DNA from: Isoetes taiwanensis
Lineage: Eukaryota; Streptophyta; Lycopodiopsida; Isoetales; Isoetaceae
Assembly (NCBI GenBank): GCA_021234155.1
Contig: JAJEKV010000013.1
Coordinates: 5,398,775 to 5,462,774, forward strand
Direction of reading: 5' to 3'
Length of the DNA: 64,000 bases
This document shows positions 12,969 through 24,309 of this stretch, in pieces. The notes below the pieces were generated by a model. That model was not told where the DNA came from. It saw only the letters and a list, made by a program, of their open reading frames with translations, and did not search any database. Each line of letters opens with the position of its first letter. The first letter of the stretch is position 1. A program made the position numbers and the translations under genes.

Positions 12969-15900
12969 ATGGATGTAGAACCATTGGAAGCAGCTGTATC
13001 TAATCTCAGTCTCACTAGCAACTATAGTTCGGACGAGGACGATGATGGCTGCTGTGATGAGCCTGTTCTGCTTGGTTTTCTCAAAAAACCTGAACATAAC
13101 TGGTCCCTTGCTCGTCAACAGTTTCCTAGTAAAGTTGGTGGTCCACCGGTAATTTTAAGCCATTGCTCGTATCTGAAGATTCATGTTTTGTGTGATATTT
13201 GTCCAATCAAGCACTATGGGTTTGCCTGCAATCGTATTTACCTTCGCTTTTGATGCCACTCGTATGTGCATTTCACATTGACTTATATACTGCAGGCATG
13301 GCTTGACCCATTAAATATACCTGAAGATGGTAGCTGTGACTTCTGTAAGGAGCCCATGGAGTTCTTATTGCAGGTACACAAGTTTATAGTTTGAAAAGTT
13401 GGAATTTTGATGTACGACATTTTTTTTGACATTTTTGAAGGTCTATGCACCAATTGGCGAAAGGGATGACACATTTCACAGGACTTTATTCATTTTTATG
13501 TGCTCTGATTTGGCATGTTTACAAAAACACCAAGTGGAACAGGGAATTAGTTCTCTAAATTCCAAGCGGAGGTGAATTTGAGCACTAGACAGAATTTATT
13601 TGGTGGAATTTGAATTGGCTTAGCATTTGGAACATGTCCAAACAACAGTTTGACTATATTTTTCCCTCAGCATGAAGATATACCGTTGCCAGCTTCCTCG
13701 CAAGAATGAGTTCTATGCAGCTGAGCCTCCGAAGTCTAACGGACTTGATTTGCCACTTACTAAAGGAGGTGAGCTGAAGTTAAAGCATGTTGCATATCTT
13801 TTTGCTTTGTGCTCATCTTGTTGTGTTTATAAAACTGTAATTGCATGGAAAAGGCATTGTGCAGCTATAGGATCTAGCACCCTCACCTAGGTTGCATGCT
13901 GGACTTTATGCTCTTCTCTTTCCGCGTCAGAAAAGATTGATAAAATGCTGCTTCATATGCCTTTATGGTGAGTATCTTTTGAAATGTTTGGAGATGGGAT
14001 GACATAAATAGAAATGGAGAGGATTAGAGCACGTGCAGAGGCAAAAAAAGCCTGTAAAAGCCTTAATTAAGGTTGAAGAACTTGGTTAGGTAAAGGCTGC
14101 GAAATATACTAAAAAAATCAGGCAATTAGGGCTTCAAATAGATGCTTTCTTTCACTCTACTTTGATCAACATGTATGCAAAGGGTGGCTTTCAGAGGCAT
14201 GGGATGTCTTTCATAATATGGTGGCCCAAGATGTTGCATCATGGTATAGGGTATTGCATTAATTACGATGGTAAGATGGCTGTTGAATGCTTAGAGAATA
14301 AGGGTATGAAGCTAGATGCAATTTATGTTTTGTGCCTTCTAATTAATAACACTGGGACTCCGATGGGATGGTGTAAATAGAATGTAGGGGGTAAAGGAAA
14401 AGGCTGTGAAAACCATAATGAACGAACAAATTTGGTATAATGGGTAGAGTTGAGCTATTTGAGTTCTTGCACAATGGATGAAGGCTTTCTAATAACGAGA
14501 AGGAAGCAGCTTTTTGTGGGGATGCAGAGCTTCTATACACCATAGAGTGCATATGAGTAAAAGTTTGAGGGTCCACAATGATTGTCAGAATGCAAGCAAG
14601 ATTATATCTGAGATAGAAAGACGGGAAATTTTCCTTAAAAGTAAATTAAGGGAATGATCACCATTGAACTATGGTTTGTGCTCTTGTGGAGGGGGATGCA
14701 TGGTAATCAGACCTTGGGGTGCCTAAGCTTTGTTTATAGATTCGATTATTTATTCCAACAACATGCATAAATTGCATTGGACTTTTGTTAATTTAAAAAC
14801 TAAAATCATATTGGAGCTGAAGTGGATAGAGAACTAAAAGTAATGGGTTATATGTGTACTGCTTTTTGTGTCTAGAAGTTATTAAGAATGTGCAAACTGG
14901 CTAGACTGTTTATGACCCTTAATACCAATTTTGTGAAGTCACTGCCGAGTTTATTGCATAATCCTGTTTCTTTCCAAGATCAGATCATGTTCTTAAATAA
15001 ACAACATGCACTCAGTGCACGACAAAAGCAGCCTGGATAGTATGAGTGCAGAAAAATTGGAAGGCATATTGTCTTCCCATTTTTAAAAGTTATCTAAGAA
15101 TGTGCAAAATGAGATCTTGCAAGTTGCTCCAGCCAAACTATTCAGAGAAAAATGATGTAATTTGCCCATGCACGGCAAAGACTAGAGTAAAATGTATTGG
15201 ACATTTTTGTCATGCCGATGGCAAAAGAACATATTCATATGAGATCCTTTATAGTAGCATCTATTATTGTGATGTTGCATAATTGCGTTTGTGGAGTTTA
15301 TACTTATGTTTTCTTCAATTATGCAGTTCCGCTCTGCAGTTGGTGTGGGTCATGGAGGGGTGGAAAGCTTTGTGGATCTTGTAAAATGACAAGATACTGT
15401 TGTCGTGCACATCAGGTTAGTAAAATGCTTGAAGGTAGCAAATAATTCTAATAAGCTATATGTCCAAAGTGATACGCTTAGAGTATGATGTTATCAGGAA
15501 TTTGAAAGATGGTTAGTACTCTGTCTGATTATCTTCAATTGTAGACGAGCCACTGGCGTGCAGGTCATAGCACGACTTGTAAACAAGTTCAAATGCAGTC
15601 TATTTCAACAGCGCAGCTGGATCTTTGCAATGAAGGATCAACATGTGCGCTGCCTGCTAAGACAGGCCTAGCTACAGCATCAAACAAGAAGCTATGGCCA
15701 GAATTTGAACTGTTTGTAGAAGAGGAGGAAGAAGAAGGACAAGCTTTACCAGATGATGCGCTTTCATATAAGATCTCAAATAAAGATATGGATGGAGTTC
15801 TAATGAAGGATCTGAAGTACTTTGAGGAGGTAGCATCATAATGTTAATATTGGCATAGGTTACATAAATTTATAGTGTCTGCTAATTTAAGTTTTCATCT

Positions 15901-16363
15901 ACAGGCACCAAAGGAATGTCATATCTGGGCTTCATTCCAGGCTCGTATTGCGAAGTCCCCAACTCAAGTTTTAAGGTAAATTGATTTTGACGTAAAGGAA
16001 ACACGTTGTACTATTACAGGAGTCTTGTACAGGTACTGCAGGTCAAGAGTTGCAAAACCAGTGTGGTTGAATTCTAATGGCCAACTTGAAGCATCAAATC
16101 CTCCATCCTGCAGTCTATGTGGAGGTCCACGCATCTTTGAATGTCAGGTAAGAAATCTCGTTTAGAAGTTCAGTTAAAGACCGTTCTAATCAATTTGCTA
16201 TGTTGTCTCATTCTAGGCGATGCCACAGCTGCTATACTATTTGCAGGTGCAAAATGAACCAGGTTCTCTGGACTGGGGAACAATAGTGGTGTATTCGTGT
16301 GCATCATCATGTACGACCAAAGGCTATGTAGAAGAATATGCCTGGGTACAAATGGCATCATAA
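12969..16363 (+). CDS. PDCD2: PDCD2-type MYND zinc-finger protein, complete, 9 exons
   Basis: Joined exons are 12969-13148, 13296-13373, 13441-13571, 13671-13768, 15327-15415, 15545-15829, 15905-15975, 16033-16147 and 16217-16363. All introns are GT-AG and phases match throughout, giving 397 residues. The N-terminal motifs are LLGFLKKPEHNWSLARQQFP, AWLDP, CDFC and YAPIGERDDTFHRTLFIFMC, then RCQLPRKNEFY. A MYND finger spans about residues 164-204 (LCSWCGSWRGGKLCGSCK, RYCCRAHQ, HWRAGH). An acidic run EEEEEEG follows, and a PDCD2_C domain (about 288-397) ends in EYAWVQ. Family knowledge: PDCD2 proteins are chaperones for ribosomal protein uS5 in 40S subunit assembly and are conserved from yeast to plants. 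Length is normal for plants. The start ATG gives the expected acidic, short leader before the conserved block. No lesion is seen, so it is probably functional. Confidence 0.93.
14090..14345 (+). pseudogene. Pentatricopeptide-repeat (PPR) fragment inside PDCD2 intron 4
   Basis: Within the 1558-bp fourth intron, the + strand reads IRQLGLQIDAFFHSTLINMY followed by AKGG, the hallmark of a PLS-type PPR repeat. After a frame change it reads NMVAQDVASW (about 14214-14243). A second frame change leads to AVECLENKGMKLDAI, matching the next helical pair. Roughly two repeats survive, with no start codon and several shifts, so it is a dead insertion. PPR proteins normally bind organellar RNA and are numerous in early-diverging land plants. 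Confidence 0.75.
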
Positions 16364-17938
16364 AGCATAAATTTATAAATCTTCAGGTAACCGGTAATTG
16401 GAAAGTCACAAGCTTATGCCAAATGTCTAACTTTGCCTTTATGTTTTTATGCATTGACAAATGAACTATATATTATTTATTTCAAAGTCTACTCGACAAA
16501 CATGTCAGTATCATGCACATATTGTTAGAATAACTGGTGAAGCTTAGGCCAACAGTTGTACCATAGTTTCATTTTGCCATGTTATTATGATAACATGGCT
16601 CACATAAAAGTGTGGACAGTTCTTTGCCAAGCTGAGAGTTTTATGCCATTTTTCCTCTCTATTCTTTCCATCTTGATCAGTTGTTGTTTGGTTCGAGCTC
16701 AATTTTTAATATTATATCAAAGCCAATGAGGGATGGAAATTTCGTTCGCCAGAATTGGTGGTCTTTTTTAGAGGATGGGTGCAAATGTCCATGAACTTGT
16801 TGGATTTGAAGAAATGTAGGCAGATCGTTTGGAAGAGCTTTCAAGGATTCTGGTGTTGAAGCGAAGGGCAAGTTTTAAGGTAAGATCACGAATTAGCCAG
16901 ACTGAAGAACGTAAGAATCTGAGTTTTTAAGCAGCTTTATTTATTTCTTAGTTTACGGGGGCACAACATTAGTTGTTATAGCCAATGAGAGGCATTATTT
17001 GTGAGAGTTTAGCTAAAAATTAAAAAAATGGATTACTTCAACAGTAGAACCTAATAAACAAGTGCGAAGTCGTGACAGGAGCATAAGGGTTAACGTGAAA
17101 CCTGAATTAGTGAGCGTTTTTGGTGGAAAGATACAGGAACTAGCCACCTTAACAATGGGACTCAACAATTTGCCAAGAGGTTGTCAGGCCTGGTTAAGAA
17201 TATTCAAAAATATGAGCCCAGTGGAAGAACCAACGACTCTGGAGCACTACAGTTGCCAGTAACACTACTTAGACCAAAGAATATCTTCTACTCGCTGTCT
17301 TGCTTGCTCTTTGTTGTTAATGGCTGTTGCACCTAAAATTTTGGAAACATCTTATAGTGCACGGCCTCTACCATGTTCACAGCCTCCTTTATGTAGCTCG
17401 AAACCATTCTGGGCAATTGTTTTCAACATTGACCTCGTTGTGGATTGTCACAACATAATTAGAATAAATAATAATACAAAATTGTCTTTGCTATTGCTAT
17501 TGCTATTGCTAGATTGGTGTGCTTTAGCATTTTTGTTTCTTTTCTTTTGGGGAGAAGGAAAATACCCATTTTTAGTGGATCTTTCTAGAAAGGCCTAGGA
17601 CAAGCTACTAGATAGGGCAAACCTTCCTTGGAAGGTGGGGTGGTGGTATATATGCCATTTGATGCAGCTTGTTGTGCCACTTGGACATCTATAGTGTTGG
17701 CAGGAGCTTGGCATCTTGCGGCGTCTTCATGGTCTGCGTCAAGGTAAGTGGGCCTGCGATCTTGCATCTTCTTGAATCATTCTTGTCAAGAATGACAAAT
17801 TGCCCCTCCAAAACCTGTAGAATTTGGTCTCCCTTACCATGACGCAGTAGAATGGCATGGGGTCAGCCATTCTTGCTGTCCCCATGACCTGCAGAATCAA
17901 CAAGAATGGCTTCTTTTATGCCATTCTACATAACGTCC
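16364..17938. other. PDCD2 3' flank and intergenic DNA
   Basis: The PDCD2 3' untranslated region must begin here, but I cannot place its end. A frame at 17062-17262 (66 codons) is unrecognised. A short (TTGCTA)n microsatellite sits at 17488-17511. Confidence 0.5.
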
Positions 17939-18719
17939 AGAGGTATTAGTCAGGCTAATACTAAGTAGTGTACACCACTGTGCCTTGGATAGGCAGATCG
18001 TCCATAAGGACATGGCATCAGAGGAAGGTCTGATGGCCAAGCCGTATGTGTTGGGAGTCATGACCCCAAACATACGTTGGTTCTTACAAGATGCCTTCGG
18101 CAAAAAGGCAGCCAATTAAGGCCATAGGGAAAAAGGCTAAAGAGAGAGCACAGCTTATAAATAGAGAAGAGGACTTATTAATAGAAAAATGGACATATGA
18201 ATAGGGAAGTGACGTTGAAGGAAGGGACGTGACTTTTGGCCATTGGGCTTTTGCTGTCTCTCGCTGCTCGGGGGAGAATCTAAGGATTCTATGGTTGGGT
18301 GGAGAGTTCTGCCTTTTCCCTGCTGTGTGCTAGAGTAAGAACTTAACTGAACTCTCCACCCAGCCATAGAATCCTTAGATTCTCCCCCGAGCAGAGAGAG
18401 ACAGCAAAAGCCCAATGGCCAAAAGTCACGTCCCTTCCTTCAACGTCACTTCCCTATTCATATGTCCATTTTTCTATTAATAAGTCCTCTTCTCTATTTA
18501 TAAGCTGTGCTCTCTCTTTAGCCTTTTTCCCTCTGGCCTTAATTGGCTGCCTTTTTGCCGAAGGCATCTTGTAAGAACCAACGTATGTTTGGGGTCATGA
18601 CTCCCAACACATACGGCTTGGCCATCAGACCTTCCTCTGATGCCATGTCCTTATGGACGATCTGCCTATCCAAGGCACAGTGGTGTACACTACTTAGTAT
18701 TAGCCTGACTAATACCTCT
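17939..18719. repeat. Near-perfect inverted repeat, 371-bp arms, 39-bp loop
   Basis: The left arm (17939-18309) is the reverse complement of the right arm (18349-18719). I count only about three mismatches, for example ATAGGG against AGAGGG and GGTTGGG against GGCTGGG. The arms contain TTATAAATAG, a TATA-like motif, and TGTTGGGAGTCATGACCCC, which resembles the start of a retrotransposon LTR. A diverged third relative lies at about 18880-19105. It may be two LTR pieces joined head to head, or a foldback element. An RNA across it would form a long hairpin. Confidence 0.92.
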
Positions 18720-18879
18720 TGGGTTACGAACTGCAAGTGAAATCTCACTAAGTCCACACAGAACCTAGATGACTGCAAGGAGAGGTAAAGGTCTCGCCTC
18801 CCAACCGTAGATCCAACCAATGGATCACCCACCGAGCTGAGAACTAGCATCTGACATAGCCAAAGGAAAAGTCCCCTAG

Positions 18880-19130
18880 AATGTGACGTCCCTTCCTTCA
18901 TAAAGGCCTCCTCTTAAAATAGATCTAGTTCCCCTTTTACCTCCTCCTTCTATCTTTGGCTTCCACCTTTTGGCCAAAGATGACACACAAAGACAGCGTA
19001 TGATTGGGGTCATGACTCCAATACATACGGCTGTATTAGGGCATTTACCATCCTAATACCGTATTAGGGCATTAACCTTCCTAATACCATTTTGTGTACA
19101 CATTTAATATTTGGCGCCCTCTGAGTGCAC
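18880..19130 (+). mobile_element. LTR-like remnant with possible primer-binding site
   Basis: This stretch repeats the order of blocks seen in the right arm of the 17939-18719 inverted repeat: GACGTCCCTTCCTTCA, then GGGGTCATGACTCC, CATACGGCTG and CTAATACC. It ends near TGTGTACACATTT. TGGCGCCCTCTGAG at 19112-19125 looks like a primer-binding site, but I could not assign the tRNA. It is probably a solo or truncated LTR placed beside, and opposite to, the chromovirus fragment. Confidence 0.4.
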
Positions 19131-19259
19131 AAAGCTTAACTCAGATTGATCACACAGATCACCTGGCCACACAGATCCCTTGGTCTCTCTACACAGACCG
19201 GCTTCACCCTTGATGTCTATGTCTGGATTTTAGGTTAGAACTGTAACAGCCCACCAAGG

Positions 19260-20720
19260 TAAAGACAACTGACCTCAGTTGTTGGAACTCCCAATCGTTC
19301 CAGATGGACCTGCTTCATATAGAATAGGCCTTCCACATTCAGAACGCAGATAAACTTCCCTGTAAGCTTCCAGTAAAGACAAATGATCACGGAAGTATTC
19401 TTCTTTCTGCCATTCAGCTTCTGTATGTGGTGCATTGAGATACTTGACCAAATACCGCCTCCATTGTCCCTTCCCTTTATGCTGAACAATCATTTCTGGA
19501 ACAAACACTGATTCAGCCTCCTCCAATTCTGGTTCTGCTTCAACAGGTAACAATTGTGGATTAGTTCCTTTGAACGGTCTCAAGTACTCAATGTTGAATG
19601 CATTATGTATCTTCCATTGTGGCGGAAGTTCAAGTCTGTATGCATTACTATTAATCTTCTCAATTATCCGAAATGGACCATAATTCCTTGTCAGCAACTT
19701 ATGCTTCTTCCTATCAGGTTGAGCTCTTCGCTCCTTAATAACACGCACAAAAACCCAGTCATCTACTTCATATTGTACTTCCCGTCTTCTTCGATTTGCA
19801 GCAGCAGCATACTTTTCTTGAGCCGCTCTTATTGAAGAACGAACTTCCTCTAACACCTGATCCATGTCCTGCGCCACTTTGTCCGCTTCCATCACACCTT
19901 CAGCCACTTTGATCATTGGTGTTGGTGGCAGCCGATCTTGAACAATTTGGAAAGGCGCTAACTTCGTTGCTGAATGTGTTGCCATATCGTACGCGAACTG
20001 TACCATAGGTAGATAATTCTCCCATTCCCCTACGTGCTCATGGACATAACTCCGCAACATAGACAGTAATGTTCTATGAGTTACCTCGGTCTGCCCATCT
20101 GTTTGAGGGTGAAAAGCAGTGGAGAACTGCAACTTTGTTCCAAGACTTGTGAACAATGCACGCCAGAACTTACTACAAAACTTTGAATCCCGACCGATAT
20201 ATTATCACCTGGGGGCCCATGATTTTTGAACTTCCTTAAGGAAAAGTGTTGCAACAAGATCGCTCGGGGACTTCTTACAAGGAATGAATATGGTATACTT
20301 TGTTGAATCATCCACAATGGTCCGGACTTGATCATTGCCTTGGATACTACGTGGCACGGAAACAAAATCCATAGTCACATGCTGGAAGGGTTTTTCAGGC
20401 ACACACAATGCCATGAGCAACCCAGGAGTCTTGGCGTGTGAATCTTTTGTCTTCTGACAGGTTACACATCTTTCCACAAATGTGATCACATCACTTCTGA
20501 GTGACAAGAGTATTAAATATACCTCTATGCCCTGCCGTTGGAACTTCATGACATTCTTTCAACACAATATCACGAAAGTTTTTCGTTACGCACAAACAAT
20601 CATTGTGGAACAAGTATCCCCTCAAATGTAGTGATTGTCAACTACTCGCTTTCGACTTTCATTGAGCAGCAACCTCGCTAAACTCTGAATCACCTTCATA
20701 TTCATTTTTCATGGCTTGTA
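19260..20720 (-). mobile_element. Truncated Ty3/gypsy chromovirus: integrase with C-terminal chromodomain
   Basis: The - strand carries the end of a pol gene. It starts with a remnant of the HHCC zinc domain (CVTCQ at about 20455-20470). The core's first catalytic Asp is in MDFVSVPRS. The third acidic residue, the Glu, is in HPQTDGQTE (in the 293-codon frame 19275-20156). The reading frame changes close to the second catalytic Asp (about 20170-20205). The C-terminal GPFRIIEKINSNAYRLELP module is followed by a chromodomain-like segment with RRYLVKYLNAPHTEAEWQ. Gag, protease and RT are absent, since sequence beyond 20720 is unrelated. Chromovirus chromodomains steer integration to marked chromatin. 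This copy is defective. Confidence 0.88.
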
Positions 20721-21709
20721 ATGTACGTGGTGTGGAAATTTGCTTCGGCTCAAGCTTTACTGGTTTATTTTTTGGTTTTTTTGCTAAGTTCTAGAGTAAC
20801 ATTGAAACATTTTATTTTAAAAAGTTTTCATGAACAGGGGTCGATGGGCGGCTTCTTCATCAGAACCTTTATTGTGTTGTAGCTGGTAGCTGTTTGTTAA
20901 ATTTTTATCATCATTTTGTGTCCGATACTCGCTTGCTGTTATAAAAATGGTCGTTCAAGGAAAATGAGCTCGAGAATAACTCGTTGAAGACACCATGAAT
21001 TCTTGAATGGAATAAAACGATGTGTATATGCACATTCACTTTCACATTCTTCCTATTTTGCGCTCTCACTATTGATCTCTTATTGTTTTATAGGGTGATT
21101 CAGTTCTTCCCTTGCTATGCTTTGTGTTTGAAAGGCATGAATGATTTCCATTTTCAAATTCATCTCTTTTGTTGCTCGATAAAACAACTGAGATTTTTGG
21201 AATGTTGACGACACTGCTTCATGCTTGCAAAGATGTAATGCTTGTTATGGCCGATTCACATGGCTTAGAAATATGCAATGGCTAACTTCTAGCATTCTAG
21301 ATACTTCTAGCAAAGAAGCAAGGTTACGATGTTATTCTAGATAGACCTTGTTTCATGCAGCCTTTCTAGAATATCAGGGCTCTATAAAATCGCAGTAAGG
21401 GCAACCACAGTGCGTTAGCATCGTATTTTATGTTTTGCGCTATTTTATGATCTACTCTTTAAGTCTTTTTTCAGATACCTTGGTCAAAGTATAGATTTGA
21501 TGCAATTTTAAGTTTTGCCAACTACTCCTTCATCATTTCATATTGGATGAAATGACTTTCACTTGAATGACTATTTTTTTTTCATGCGTTAAATTTTATG
21601 CATCTATTATAAAATAAAAGCGTAAATCTTTGAGTTGGATCCCGCCCTCGCATAGTATTGGCTCCCCAAATGGGAGCTTTTGATCAAGATGATTCGTAGG
21701 TGTGAATTA
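20721..21709. other. AT-rich intergenic DNA, no gene recognised
   Basis: No frame shows family resemblance. Nothing structural stands out before the palindrome array begins at 21710. Confidence 0.5.
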
Positions 21710-22017
21710 GGGGTATTCACAGGTGTGAATACCCCAATGCTGATGTGGCGATGTGAGTGGAGCCTAATCTATTGAAGGGAGTATTCACATGTGTGAATAC
21801 CCCTTTTTCTTTGCATGACGTAAAAATACTATCTACTATCTTTATTTTTTGGATCTGCTGCACGAATCCCTTCAACACCTAAGCATACCATGCAAGCAGG
21901 GGGTATTCACATGCGTGAATACCCTAGTGCCACGTAGACTAGAAGTGTATTCACATATGTGGATACGAGATATTCACATGTGGGAATACTCCCATATTTA
22001 CACATGTGAATACCCTT
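21710..22017. repeat. Array of six imperfect palindromes, core GTATTCACA-N-TGTGAATAC
   Basis: Hairpin units lie at 21710-21735 (12-nt perfect arms, 2-nt centre), 21781-21800 (9-nt arms), 21901-21924 (10-nt arms, 4-nt centre), 21947-21966, about 21969-21990, and about 21994-22015. The last three are imperfect and closely packed, while the first three are about 70-120 bp apart. Several centres contain CACATGTG, an E-box-like palindrome. The units are too irregular for CRISPR. They may be an expanded protein-binding site or a series of small foldback insertions. Confidence 0.85.
21812..21845 (+). repeat. SINE-tail copy matching the element at 11.6 kb
   Basis: GCATGACGTAAAAATACTAT followed by a CTATCT-type run is shared with 11650-11680. 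Here it lies inside the palindrome array, between units 2 and 3, so the array may belong to the body of a related short element. Confidence 0.6.
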
Positions 22018-22160
22018 ACAAGCCCTTGTTTTTGGGGATCAATATAAGATCAGACGACCTAGGTTTGTCTCCACTATCGGACGACTTAGGTTTGATCTAC
22101 AACTAGACTGCCAAATTTGATCCACGTTTAACCCTTCCATTTGGTAAAGCTATTTTTAAC

Positions 22161-22317
22161 CTCCTCCTTGATCCATCCCCCCTTTTGCCCTTTATCATCT
22201 TGTAGCTATGACATCATTAAGAGGAAATGACATGTTCAATCCTCCCCCTTGATCCTTTCTCCCTTTGGCCCTTTATCATCTTGTAGCTATGACATCATTA
22301 AGAGGAAATGACATGTT
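22161..22317. repeat. Tandem duplication, two copies offset by 81 bp
   Basis: CCCTTTATCATCTTGTAGCT and the following ACATCATTAAGAGGAAATGA occur twice, 81 bp apart. It is non-coding. Confidence 0.88.
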
Positions 22318-23871
22318 GGGCAAGATTGGTTTGAGAGGAAAAGACATGTTCGATCCTTCTTAGTTCTGGCAGCCGCAATACCTTATGCTAGGAGCCGCTC
22401 GCATGTGATTATCTAGTACATATGGCAGATTTAAGGTCTCACTATAGGACTGGTTGTCATACTTGAACCCACTATCTAGCCGCAATACCTTTTGCTAAGA
22501 GCTACTTCATTTGATGATGCCGCCATAGCTTTCATAAAATCCGTCCAGGATGCTCCTCTTAGAGTCAAGGATGTCATGCGGAGGTTGTGCTTTCACATTT
22601 GAATGCTCTCATGAATTACGATGCTACTACGATATCAAATATCTGCAACCTATATTATGCACGAAAAGTATGCCATACTTGAAAACAAAGTAATGGAAAA
22701 ACAATGATAGGGATGGAATATTCTTTGAATGCAATTGCAATATCAGTGGTGTATTTTGTGCAAGGAATATTGGGCTTATCATGGCTAGTTATTAGTTTGT
22801 TTCGCAAGATTTGCATATGGATCCAACAGAAAATCCGTATTCATTGACAGTTTTCCAACCTTTGCTAGGCTTGGTTTGCTAGTAATAATATGACAACTTA
22901 AGGGTACTTGGTTAATATTGTAAAACTCATTAAAGGCATTTTATTAATTTGTAATGCATAAAGATATTGCAATGCAAATAGAACTTGTAAAGCATTAATT
23001 TGTCAAATCCAGATGGCTCCCACCAATACTGTGAGAAGCACCTATAAGCATGCTTTATGAACCAGATGCTACAGCGCACATGCAATGCATATGATGGTCC
23101 TCAAATAATACACTGACTCTTCATCATTCTTTGTTTGAGCACTTCTAAGTCAATACACTTATTTTACTCGCGTTTTCTTCTCCCGAAATTTGAATAGCCA
23201 TGCAACCTCATAACTTCTCAATTCCTTTATGGTCCATAACTCTGGTAGCTAGGGACATTTAGTTGGGAGCTCGTCTTTCTCATTCCTTAGCTTTTGGAAG
23301 AGGAGAAATTTAAAGGACTTGTCTGCAAATTGGAGCAAGAGTTGGAATTCTTCTTCAGCATGAAATGTTTTGCAGATTAGGTACAAAGCGACAAACGGGA
23401 CAACGTGGAGCAAATTTTGAATCCAAAGGGAGGGAAAAAAGAAAACAAAGTTATCTTCCATGCAAACTCACGTGAAGCTCCCAGTTCCCATAATATTCAT
23501 ACAACTCAAATAGAAAGGAAACTGGATACAAGGAACTTCAAATATCTAACTGTTACTTTTAGCTTCGCAACAACTTTAGCCATTCAAACCTAACTCAGAA
23601 AAGATATGTGTCGTCCATACAAAAGATTCCGATGCATATTCCAATTTCACATACTCGGTCCCTAGGGTCTGCTCTCTGGCAACCCAAAATCTGCGATACC
23701 ATTTCGAGTTGTGTCTTTTCTTCGCCCTTTGCCACAGTGATATCATAGTTGCGCTTCAAGGATCTTGAGAAGAAACCATGCATTGATGTGCATTTGCATC
23801 GATTGGCTATGGTCGCTGCCTTATGGAATTTTTTGATAAGCTTGGGGGTAGTTCCTTTTTGAAATATCTCA
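22318..23871. other. Intergenic DNA, no gene recognised
   Basis: Overlapping frames on opposite strands at about 23249-23593 share composition but match no family I know. Nothing else is seen. Confidence 0.45.
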
Positions 23872-24309
23872 AAGGGAAAGTTACGGAAATACCTTTATTG
23901 TTTTCTAAAGTTACCGAAATGCCCCTCAACCAGGGGCATTTCGGTAAAAATGGTAATAACTTTTTTATGCAAATTCGAATGCAAATGTGCCCTTCAATTG
24001 AATTGTAGACAACGATAAGAGCTTTCCAACAAGTCTAATGTCACATGATTTTAAGATCGCAACATTAAGTTATTACATATTTTGCTCTTAAAATTTTAAG
24101 ATTTTAAAACAACATAACTTTATATCAACAACTTCAATTCTGATAATCTTATACTTGTTGGAAAGCTCTCATTGTTATCTCCGATTTATTTGCAGGGCAC
24201 ATTTGCATTTGAATTTTCATAGAAAAGTTATTACCATTTTGACCAAAATGCCCCTGGTTCAGGGGCATTTCAGTAATTAGCAAACAATAAGGGTATTTTG
24301 GTTGTCCCT
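23872..24309. mobile_element. Foldback element (MITE-like), about 438 bp
   Basis: The ends are inverted: AGGGAAAGTTACGGAAATAC at 23872 mirrors GTATTTTGGTTGTCCCT at the right end. The complementarity continues inward through TTATTGTTT and GGGGCATTTC to ATGGTAATAACTTTT and GCAAATGTGCCCT. Each arm also holds its own small hairpin (ATGCCCC...GGGGCAT). No open reading frame is present, so it is non-autonomous. A clean target duplication could not be fixed; TATCT occurs on both sides but not exactly at the ends. Confidence 0.82.

Noticed and set aside
19275-20156. 293-codon frame as a host gene
   Set aside because: Its motifs (HPQTDGQTE, GPFRI, chromodomain) are those of a retrotransposon integrase.
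21710-22017. CRISPR-like array
   Set aside because: Units vary in sequence and spacing, are palindromes rather than constant repeats, and the genome is a plant's.
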